Part shown: positions 1 through 5,337 of the stretch, in pieces
Numbering within the stretch: position 1 is the first letter of the stretch
How the letters are laid out: each line of letters opens with the position of its first letter
Assembly: GCA_015494505.1 (NCBI GenBank)
Contig: WGBB01000124.1
Span: 1 to 5,791 of the forward strand
Direction of reading: 5' to 3'
DNA from: Nitratiruptor sp.
GTDB lineage: Bacteria > Campylobacterota > Campylobacteria > Campylobacterales > Nitratiruptoraceae
Length of the DNA stretch: 5,791 nt
Translations under genes and position numbers: made by a program
Notes under the pieces: generated by a model
Databases searched by the model: none
What the model was told of the DNA's origin: nothing
Seen by the model: only the letters and a program-made list of their open reading frames with translations

Positions 1-1538
1 GTGAGTTTGTCCTTGTTGCCGTGCAGAGCGAGATTGGCGTATTCTAAGAGATTGAGCTTCTTGCCGCGAAATCCCTTGGCTTCGAGTGTGGCGCTGTAGC
101 GCGTGCTAGCAGTGTCGTAGTCTATGAGGGCTTTTGCTTTGGCATCGATTTTTTGGAGGCGGATGGCGGGATAGAGTTTGGCTAGGTCTGCGGCGAAGCG
201 TTTGAGAGAGGATGTGGTAAGCTCTATATGGTAGCGTGTAGCCTCTTTGGCCACCGAGAGTTTGGCGCTTGCGAAGGTGAGGCGGCCGCGCAGCTCTTTG
301 TCGAAACGGGCACGAAAGAGTGCCGTGGAGAGGCGAAACCGCTCGTAGTCGCCATCAAGCGTGATGCGTCCAAGTTTTGTGAGGCGGATATCCTCGTAGT
401 CGCGAAGGAATTTGCCGCGCAGATGCACGTGTACGGGTGTTGCGGTGGCATCTGCTTGGAGGTAGTTGGAATATAGATGGATTTTTGCTTGGTTGAAGTC
501 TCCGCGTGCTTGCAGGCTCGCTTCCATATCATCGGGGGCTTGGGGCAAAAGAGCCGCCACCTTAAAGGGTGCCACATCGACGACAAAGCGGCGAAACTCC
601 TCAAGATGCAGGCGCGCTTGGAGAGTAGGATTGGAAAGATTGGCCTCCAGTGTGTGCATATCGCCGGAGAGAGTATATGCGAAGCGCTTGTAGGCTTCGT
701 AGTTGAGGGCATCCGTGTAGGGTGCGTTGTTGATGGTGCCGCTAGCTTGGTAGCGGAGCTGATTGTCGTAGGTTATCGTGGCACTGATGGTCGCTTGGGT
801 TTTGGCGGCAAAGAGAGAGCTATGGAGCGAGGCTTTGAGTTTTTTGTAATCATAGATGCCTTGCAAGCGCACTTTTGATAGCGTGAGCGCTTGGTAGCGC
901 GCCTCTTTGGAGCCTAGGTCGAAGCGGATACCGCTTTTGGCGATGTGCACAGTGCCGGTGACGGGTGTGAGCCGAAGCGGTACGGGGAGTTTTTTGGCGC
1001 GTGCGAGAAGGTGAAGTGTGAGTGCACTCTTTTCGTAGCTTCCTCGCGCCACGAGACTAGCTCTTTTTGAAGCGATAGCGAGGCGCTCTATCACGGCGCG
1101 CTTGGGTGTGATGGAGCGAGCTTGGAGCGTGATAGCAAAGGGCTCTTTGTAGCGATAGGTGGCTGTGATGAAGGCACGCTCGATGAGGAGCGAAAAAGGG
1201 AGCGCTTTTTTGCTCTTTTTGCTTTTTGGCGCTTTTATAGCGAGGGCGTTGTTGATATCGAGTCCCTCGATGCGCAGGTCGCGGATGAGCACTTTTTTAT
1301 GCAAAAGCGGCAAAAGCGCAAAGCGAAGGCGAGCGTATTTGGCAAGCTCTTGTCTATCGTAGCGGATGTTTCGCAGCACAATGGTATCGATGTTTGGCCA
1401 CGCAATCTCGACGCTGATACGGTTTTTTCGCAAAATATCATCCACATAGCGCTCTACGACGTGCCAGCGCACTTCCGTATAGAAAAAGGCTGCCAAAAGC
1501 ACGAGCAGGATTTCTACCAAAAGCGCTAGCCACCTCAA
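1..1538 (-). CDS. tamB: TamB-like inner-membrane-anchored envelope biogenesis protein (3' end outside window)
   Basis: This frame is open from 1538 down to base 1, giving 512 complete codons and no stop, so the C-terminal part, where the DUF490/TamB domain would lie, is not visible. The product starts with a short basic end and one hydrophobic helix (about residues 3-20), a signal anchor. A long stretch of alternating polar and hydrophobic residues typical of AsmA/TamB beta-strand repeats follows, for example LLHKKVLIRDLRIEGLDI at about 78-95. A lysine-rich linker (about 102-111, APKSKKSKK) interrupts it. TamB proteins are known to span the periplasm and work with TamA in outer-membrane protein assembly or phospholipid transport. 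The start is TTG at 1538: its TTGA overlaps the tamA stop, and AGGAG lies 7 bases upstream. The main support is position directly after a TamA-type gene together with fold character; an AsmA-family relative is the alternative. Confidence 0.82.
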   Translation of the reverse strand, partial: MRWLALLVEILLVLLAAFFYTEVRWHVVERYVDDILRKNRISVEIAWPNIDTIVLRNIRYDRQELAKYARLRFALLPLLHKKVLIRDLRIEGLDINNALAIKAPKSKKSKKALPFSLLIERAFITATYRYKEPFAITLQARSITPKRAVIERLAIASKRASLVARGSYEKSALTLHLLARAKKLPVPLRLTPVTGTVHIAKSGIRFDLGSKEARYQALTLSKVRLQGIYDYKKLKASLHSSLFAAKTQATISATITYDNQLRYQASGTINNAPYTDALNYEAYKRFAYTLSGDMHTLEANLSNPTLQARLHLEEFRRFVVDVAPFKVAALLPQAPDDMEASLQARGDFNQAKIHLYSNYLQADATATPVHVHLRGKFLRDYEDIRLTKLGRITLDGDYERFRLSTALFRARFDKELRGRLTFASAKLSVAKEATRYHIELTTSSLKRFAADLAKLYPAIRLQKIDAKAKALIDYDTASTRYSATLEAKGFRGKKLNLLEYANLALHGNKDKL

Positions 1539-3202
1539 AAGGTCGCTCCTATATAGAGGCTCAAAAGATTTTGGCCAAGGTCTTTGGGGTCGAGGCCGAA
1601 ATAGGCTTTGAGTGTACCGATAGGGGTGGGATAGAGCACTCCGATGCCTACGCCGTCGCGGTAGTGCGAGAGGCTCCATTTCCTTGTGACGTAGCTGCGG
1701 TCCCAAAAGGCGGCTACGTAGAAGTTTTTGACGGGGTAGCGGTATTCCAGGGTGCTCTCAAGGAGATTTTTCCCGCCGATTTGGCACTTGCTATCAAGAG
1801 CGTAGATAGTGCGATATCCATAGGCACGATTGCTTCTCGCGCCGCCTGCGACGAAGAGTTTCGTAGGGGGCAGCGCGCCGCTATGGGTAATGAAGCCGGC
1901 TTTGAGTTTAGCAAAAAGGTCGCCACCGGCAAGGGGAAGATAGATGCCACCTTCGGTGACGGTTTTGATATAGTCGCTGCTTGAAAAGAGTTTAAGCGAA
2001 GACTCTATACTGCCAAGAAGATAAAATCCTCGGGTGGGAAAGATTTTCGAGTCGCGCCTATCAAAAAGGATGCGCAAACTCGGATAGATGAGCTCGTAGG
2101 TGTGCGAAGGGATGCAGGAGCTCTTAGAGGCGATGCGGTCGCGCTCGAAATGCAGAGCCGCCGCCCAGCTTATATCGTAATAATCACGCAAGAATTTGAG
2201 TGTATACGTAGTTTTTCGGCTCGTAAACGAATCGAAGGTGTCGTAGTAGTAGCCGAAGGTGTTGACCATATCGAGCATAAGGGGGCCGATGCGCACGGAC
2301 GGGGTAAAAATCGATAGCGAAGCCTCTTTTTTGATGCCGGAATAAGAGAGATTGAGGGTGATTTGGTGGGTGTGGAAGTTGAGGTGGCGGTAGCGAAAAC
2401 TCACTATCGCCCCTCTATCGGTCTCATATCCTAGCCCGGCACGGTAGATGTTGCGTTTTTGACGCTCTTTGAGAAAGATATCGAGCAGTACGCGGTTTTG
2501 TATCTTTTTGGAGTAGTCGAAGCGCACCTGGTCGAAATACTCAAGAGAATAGAGTTTTTTGTAGCTCTCTTCGATTTTGGTCAGATTGAATTCATCGCCT
2601 TCGTGGAGGAATATGTGGGAGCGGATGATACGCTCATCAAGACGCGAGAGGTTGTGGACATCGATTTTGCCGATAGTGCAAGGCTTGCCTTTTTTGAGAT
2701 AGATGGAGATGTAGGCTGCGTCTGTTTTTTTGTAGATGTAGGCTTTGGGGTTGAAATCGGCGCTGCAGTATCCTGCCGCTAAGAGCTCTTTTTTAATTGC
2801 TTTTTTGAAGGCGGTAAATTTGGGGATGATAAAACGCTCCCCTTTTTGAAACGGTGGCTTGATAGCGAAATCGGACGTGACGGAGACTTCGCGCACGATG
2901 ACGGGTTTACCCTCATAGATGCGAAAAAGAGCCGTGTTTTCTTGCAAGAGCACATCTACGCGTGCGTCCAAAAAACCTTGTTCTTGGTAGAAATATTCTA
3001 GCTCTTCTTGGAGTGTGGGTAGGAGCTTTTCGTCCACCTGTGGCTTAAATGGGCGGCGTAAAATCCTATCTTTCCAGCTGCGCGTAAAGCCTAGTTCTTC
3101 ATAGAGACGCTTCGCGCTAAAGGTGGCATTGCCGATAAATCGGATGGTGTAAGTGGCTGCAAAGAGATGTGCGGCAAAAAACAGTAATAGAATAACTCTC
3201 AT
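1535..3202 (-). CDS. tamA: TamA-like Omp85-family outer-membrane protein
   Basis: A complete protein of 555 residues, close to the 577 of E. coli TamA. A signal peptide covers residues 1-15, with probable cleavage after LFA. Three POTRA-like domains follow at about 17-95, 100-172 and 175-248; the third is the clearest (IGKIDVHNLSRLDERIIRSH, then a YFDQVRFDY strand). Residues 252-555 form the beta-barrel, with the family motifs FPTRGFY (388-394), FVAGG (450-454) and NRAYGY (458-463), and the protein ends in phenylalanine as outer-membrane barrels do. TamA is known to be the outer-membrane partner of TamB. The L6-loop motif reads RAY instead of the usual RGY/RGF, keeping the arginine. ATG at 3202 fits the signal peptide, but no Shine-Dalgarno sequence precedes it. 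A generic BamA/TamA-family protein is the alternative; the tamB-like gene downstream favours TamA. Confidence 0.9.
   Translation of the reverse strand: MRVILLLFFAAHLFAATYTIRFIGNATFSAKRLYEELGFTRSWKDRILRRPFKPQVDEKLLPTLQEELEYFYQEQGFLDARVDVLLQENTALFRIYEGKPVIVREVSVTSDFAIKPPFQKGERFIIPKFTAFKKAIKKELLAAGYCSADFNPKAYIYKKTDAAYISIYLKKGKPCTIGKIDVHNLSRLDERIIRSHIFLHEGDEFNLTKIEESYKKLYSLEYFDQVRFDYSKKIQNRVLLDIFLKERQKRNIYRAGLGYETDRGAIVSFRYRHLNFHTHQITLNLSYSGIKKEASLSIFTPSVRIGPLMLDMVNTFGYYYDTFDSFTSRKTTYTLKFLRDYYDISWAAALHFERDRIASKSSCIPSHTYELIYPSLRILFDRRDSKIFPTRGFYLLGSIESSLKLFSSSDYIKTVTEGGIYLPLAGGDLFAKLKAGFITHSGALPPTKLFVAGGARSNRAYGYRTIYALDSKCQIGGKNLLESTLEYRYPVKNFYVAAFWDRSYVTRKWSLSHYRDGVGIGVLYPTPIGTLKAYFGLDPKDLGQNLLSLYIGATF
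1546..1550 (-). promoter_or_regulatory. Ribosome binding site that fixes the TTG start of tamB
   Basis: On the minus strand AGGAG stands 7 bases before the TTG at 1538, inside the last codons of tamA. No ATG or GTG in this frame near the start has a comparable site, so the TTG is preferred. The overlapping TTGA with the tamA stop suggests coupled translation of the two partner proteins. Confidence 0.7.
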
Positions 3203-3204
3203 TG

Positions 3205-3213
3205 TGCTATTAT
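3205..3213 (+). promoter_or_regulatory. Extended -10 of the yhbP-like gene, predicted leaderless
   Basis: TGCTATTAT matches an extended -10 (TGn plus TATTAT) and ends six bases before the ATG at 3220. It shares bases 3209-3213 with the opposite tamA -10 box. No -35 box or ribosome binding site is visible, so the transcript would begin at or very near the start codon. Confidence 0.45.
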
Positions 3214-3214
3214 A
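3209..3214 (-). promoter_or_regulatory. -10 box of the tamA-tamB promoter, predicted leaderless
   Basis: The minus strand carries a perfect TATAAT six bases before the tamA ATG, with a TG two bases upstream of the box. Upstream is a T-rich stretch rather than a -35 box, as known for Campylobacterota promoters. At standard spacing transcription would begin at the A of the ATG or next to it, matching the absence of a ribosome binding site. Inferred from sequence only. Confidence 0.55.
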
Positions 3215-3219
3215 TACAA

Positions 3220-3636
3220 ATGCAAAGAAAAATAGCCTCTTTTTTACGCTCCCAGACCATTTTTACACTCGCTACCCATTCGGCGAACGAGCCCTATTGT
3301 GCTTCTTGCTTCTACGCGTTTGATGAGGAGGATATCGCGCTCATTTTTGCAAGTGACCCGGATACGCGCCATATGAGAGAGGCCATCAACCGTCCGCGCT
3401 GCGCAGGTAACGTCTATCTGTGTACCGATAATGTGGCCAAGATCCAGGGAGTGCAGCTCTTGGGCAAGGTGCGAGCGGCGGACGAGAGGCAGTGTCGACT
3501 CTATTTTGAGGCGTTTCCCATTGCGCGCACGATGCGCCCCAAAATCTGGGCCTTTGTGATAGAGTGGGCCAAGATGACGGACAATACCCTGGGGTTTGGG
3601 CACAAAATCAGCTGGACTCGATCAGCCGATCGATGA
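3220..3636 (+). CDS. yhbP: YhbP/UPF0306-family PNPOx-like split-barrel protein
   Basis: A 138-residue soluble protein. Its pattern follows E. coli YhbP (147 residues) along the length: PYCASCFYAFDE at 25-36, DTRH at 48-51, IQGVQLLGKV at 75-84, and above all the C-terminal TDNTLGFGHKISW at 120-132. Relatives adopt the pyridoxamine-phosphate-oxidase-like split barrel, which commonly binds flavin; the substrate of this family is not established and true PdxH activity should not be assumed. The ATG at 3220 is chosen because it aligns with the family N-terminus; a TTG at 3202 would add six residues and overlap the tamA start. No Shine-Dalgarno is seen. The last 29 bases overlap the convergent gene that ends at 3608. 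The symbol is by resemblance. Confidence 0.85.
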   Translation: MQRKIASFLRSQTIFTLATHSANEPYCASCFYAFDEEDIALIFASDPDTRHMREAINRPRCAGNVYLCTDNVAKIQGVQLLGKVRAADERQCRLYFEAFPIARTMRPKIWAFVIEWAKMTDNTLGFGHKISWTRSADR

Positions 3637-4099
3637 TGAATTGCTCCATTTTTTGTTTGGGGATGTCGCGATCGATCGCCTCTTTGTAGATTTGGGCCAC
3701 CTCTTGATGGTACTTTTCATAAGGAAAGTGGGGCAGGTAGTTTTTCCACCCCTCCTGGATGAGGCGCAATGCCGCACGCTCCTTGATGCGGTTTTCGAAA
3801 ATTTTGTAAGTGCCGAAAAAGAGCAACGTAAAGATAATGGCCAGCACGATGGCCATATGGCAGTCCATCTTGGCCAAGAGGGGATGGAAAATGAGGGTCA
3901 GAGGTATGATGAGCACGTTCCAAAGTACAAAATAGATGGCGTAGAGTTTGAGGCGGCAAAATTTGAGCCCCGGAATATTGGAAACTTCGAGATTGTCGAT
4001 GAGGATGCGGTTGGCTTCCATAAGCTCGCGAAAGCGCATAGGGTATTTGGGTTTTTCAAAGACGATATCGACGATTTTGTCTAGGAGTTTTTCGAACAT
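3608..4099 (-). CDS. Unrecognised protein with two membrane helices
   Basis: I do not recognise this family. From ATG 4099 the product has 163 residues: an amphipathic charged N-terminal region (1-50, including FEKPKYPMRFRELMEANRI), two hydrophobic helices at about 51-71 and 83-101 joined by a short loop, and a charged, probably helical C-terminal region of about 60 residues with aromatic and basic residues (NYLPHFPYEKYHQE). This suggests an inner-membrane hairpin with both ends in the cytoplasm. A GTG at 4111 could add four residues; ATG 4099 is preferred for its codon and the GGAAGAG just upstream. The start lies inside the patatin gene (19 bases of overlap), so it is third in the hemJ operon and probably translationally coupled. 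Its 3' end overlaps the yhbP-like gene on the other strand. Confidence 0.85.
   Translation of the reverse strand: MFEKLLDKIVDIVFEKPKYPMRFRELMEANRILIDNLEVSNIPGLKFCRLKLYAIYFVLWNVLIIPLTLIFHPLLAKMDCHMAIVLAIIFTLLFFGTYKIFENRIKERAALRLIQEGWKNYLPHFPYEKYHQEVAQIYKEAIDRDIPKQKMEQFIIDRLIESS
3618..3633. other. Small hairpin at the convergent gene ends
   Basis: TCGATC, loop AGCC, GATCGA form a perfect six-pair stem inside the region where the two convergent genes overlap. On the plus strand a run of six T follows only after about a dozen bases, and on the minus strand no long T run follows, so it is not a classic intrinsic terminator. It may be a weak two-way terminator or may simply be coding sequence. Confidence 0.3.
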
Positions 4100-4845
4100 A
4101 TCTCTTCCCACATCTGCAAATCTTCCAAGGCTTGCCGCTTCCCAAGCTCATAGATAGTAGCGAAACTTCGCCTTTCAAGTATACCAAAATTTTGGCATCC
4201 CTCTATCACCACGTACCTATCGGCTAAGGGAATGGAAGCTTCGATGTTGGCGTTTAGCATCATATAGCAGGCGCGCTTGTAGTTGCCCAAAAAGGAGCGT
4301 TTGAAGCGAGATACGTCGGGAGGATTGACGTTGATGGCGAGTTTGAAGTAGGGTAGGTTTTGTAGTGGTGTGAGGGGGAGGTTGTCTTTGATACCTCCGT
4401 CGATATAGCGGCGCCCATCGATTTCGATGGGGCAAAAGAGCGGCAGCAGGGCACTGGAGGCCAGTACGGCGCGAGCCAAATCGCCGCTATGAATATAGCG
4501 TACCTGGGAGGTTTCATAGTCTGTGAGGGTGACGAAGAGAGGGACGTTGCACGCCTCAAAGGTGGTGATACCGAGAGCTTGCAGCTTTTCATAGAGCCTC
4601 TCGTGGCAAAAGAGCGTGCCGCGATGGAGGTTGAAGCGAATCTTGTGAAACGGGAATTTTTGGAGAATCGCCAGAATTTCGCTACTTGCGTAGCCTGCAG
4701 CCAAAAAAGCAGCGGCTATTGCCCCGCCGCTGCTGCCGCTCAGTGCCACTATCTCAATGCCGAGCTGCTGGCGTAGCACCTCTATGTAGCCCAGCTGCGC
4801 CAGACACCTGGCACCGCCGCCGCTCAGAGCCAGTGCTATTTTCAT
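4081..4845 (-). CDS. Patatin-like phospholipase family protein
   Basis: A 254-residue single-domain protein with the full patatin signature: the oxyanion loop SGGGAR (8-13), the nucleophile elbow GSSGG (37-41, catalytic serine 39) and the second dyad member in DGG (Asp149, YIDGGIKDN). ASSALLPLFCPIEIDG at 130-144 is the usual stretch before the aspartate. Bacterial relatives such as RssA-like proteins are serine hydrolases that release fatty acids from lipids; the substrate here is unknown. There is no signal peptide, so it is likely cytoplasmic or membrane-associated. The residue after GGGAR is Cys14 where glycine is usual. The start is ATG 4845, sharing ATGA with the hemJ stop; longer in-frame extension would overlap hemJ and lacks family likeness. 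The 3' end overlaps the next gene. Confidence 0.93.
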   Translation of the reverse strand: MKIALALSGGGARCLAQLGYIEVLRQQLGIEIVALSGSSGGAIAAAFLAAGYASSEILAILQKFPFHKIRFNLHRGTLFCHERLYEKLQALGITTFEACNVPLFVTLTDYETSQVRYIHSGDLARAVLASSALLPLFCPIEIDGRRYIDGGIKDNLPLTPLQNLPYFKLAINVNPPDVSRFKRSFLGNYKRACYMMLNANIEASIPLADRYVVIEGCQNFGILERRSFATIYELGKRQALEDLQMWEEICSKNS

Positions 4846-5276
4846 ATCGGTTTGACCACCGCCATAATAACGATGATGATCATCAAAATTGTGGGTACTT
4901 CGTTGTAGATGCGAAAGAATTTGCCGCTTTTGGTGCAGCGGTCTTCTTTGAAGGCGATGAGAAATTTGCGCAATGAAAAATGATAGAGCACGAGAAGCAG
5001 CGCGGCCGTGAGTTTGATGTGCAGCCATAGGCCGCTGTGAAACATCGAGGGATTCAATGCTATCATCGTCCCGCCGCTAAGCAAGCTCGCCCAAAAGGCG
5101 GGAACGCCGATGAAATAGTAGAGTTTGTGCTCTTGGATTTTGACCACTTCCACGAAGCCTTTGTTCTCGCGGTGTTCGGCGTGGTAGACGAAGAGTCTGG
5201 GCAGATAAAAAAGCATCGCCATCCAGCTAATGACGCTCATAATGTGAAAAGCCTTTATCCACAGATAGTATTCCAT
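4842..5276 (-). CDS. hemJ: HemJ protoporphyrinogen IX oxidase (UPF0093 family)
   Basis: A 144-residue integral membrane protein with four hydrophobic segments at about 7-27, 51-73, 83-105 and 126-142, the normal size for the family. Diagnostic stretches are LWIKAFHIMSVISWMAMLFY (5-24, with His11), RLFVYHAE (27-34, His32), LHIKLT (85-90, His86) and RIYNEVPT (122-129). HemJ is known to oxidise protoporphyrinogen IX to protoporphyrin IX late in haem synthesis, in the inner membrane, replacing HemG or HemY; conserved histidines bind a haem cofactor. The start is ATG 5276, just behind a strong GGGAGG; an in-frame extension to 5357 runs through the promoter and is rejected. It is first in the operon, and its stop shares ATGA with the patatin start. 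Confidence 0.93.
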   Translation of the reverse strand: MEYYLWIKAFHIMSVISWMAMLFYLPRLFVYHAEHRENKGFVEVVKIQEHKLYYFIGVPAFWASLLSGGTMIALNPSMFHSGLWLHIKLTAALLLVLYHFSLRKFLIAFKEDRCTKSGKFFRIYNEVPTILMIIIVIMAVVKPI

Positions 5277-5279
5277 AGC

Positions 5280-5286
5280 CCTCCCT
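5280..5286 (-). promoter_or_regulatory. Strong ribosome binding site of hemJ
   Basis: AGGGAGG on the minus strand ends three bases before the hemJ ATG at 5276. It is the best Shine-Dalgarno sequence in the window and decides the hemJ start over upstream in-frame codons. Confidence 0.75.
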
Positions 5287-5295
5287 TTTTTGGCG

Positions 5296-5304
5296 ATTAT
5301 AACA
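5296..5304 (-). promoter_or_regulatory. Extended -10 promoter of the hemJ operon
   Basis: TGTTATAAT on the minus strand is a perfect extended -10 (TGn plus TATAAT). Transcription would start near 5289, giving a leader of about 12 bases that still contains the Shine-Dalgarno sequence. No convincing -35 box is seen. It presumably drives hemJ, the patatin gene and the membrane-protein gene. Confidence 0.65.
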
Positions 5305-5307
5305 AAG

Positions 5308-5328
5308 CTTTGGTAAAATAGACCAAAG
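5308..5328. repeat. Inverted repeat over the CHAD-gene promoter
   Basis: CTTTGGT, seven bases, then ACCAAAG form a perfect seven-base inverted repeat that brackets the plus-strand -10 box. The left arm overlaps a 10-base palindrome, CAAAGCTTTG at 5303-5312, lying between the two divergent -10 boxes. The position fits an operator for a dimeric regulator, though the short AT-rich arms could occur by chance. Confidence 0.4.
5311..5319 (+). promoter_or_regulatory. Extended -10 promoter of the CHAD gene
   Basis: TGGTAAAAT is an extended -10 with TAAAAT at 5314-5319. A possible -35, TTGGCG at 5290-5295, lies 18 bases upstream and matches four of six consensus bases. The start point would be near 5326, just ahead of the AAGGGGG Shine-Dalgarno at 5326-5332, which is five bases before the ATG. 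Confidence 0.5.
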
Positions 5329-5337
5329 GGGGTCGCT

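Noticed and set aside
224..712. Minus-strand open frame of 162 codons
   Set aside because: It lies in another frame on the same strand as tamB, whose frame is open throughout; the product is a Pro/Ser/Thr-rich mixture without any domain character.
1204..1236. T-rich low-complexity stretch that could look like a terminator or slippage site
   Set aside because: It codes the lysine-rich linker of TamB in an unbroken frame; no stem precedes it.
1122..1529. Plus-strand open frame of 135 codons opposite tamB
   Set aside because: It is antisense to the continuous tamB frame, has no ribosome binding site or family likeness, and its composition mirrors the real gene's codon use.
1571..1984. Plus-strand open frame of 137 codons opposite the tamA barrel
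   Set aside because: The tamA frame has clear Omp85 motifs in this stretch; the antisense frame shows none and has no start signal.
3596..4084. Plus-strand open frame of 162 codons opposite the two-helix membrane protein
   Set aside because: This one needed thought, since the opposite gene is also unrecognised. The minus frame has two clean membrane helices and an operon-coupled start; the plus frame is a charged shadow beginning inside the yhbP-like gene with no ribosome binding site.
4720..4840. Two similar GC-rich stretches (CCGCCGCTCAG-like) resembling a direct repeat
   Set aside because: Both encode the similar peptides ALSGSSGG and ALSGGGA of the patatin active site, so coding explains the likeness.
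4846..5028. N-terminal extension of the patatin gene
   Set aside because: The added 61 residues are His/Arg-rich out-of-frame hemJ sequence; patatins normally begin a few residues before the glycine-rich loop, as with ATG 4845.
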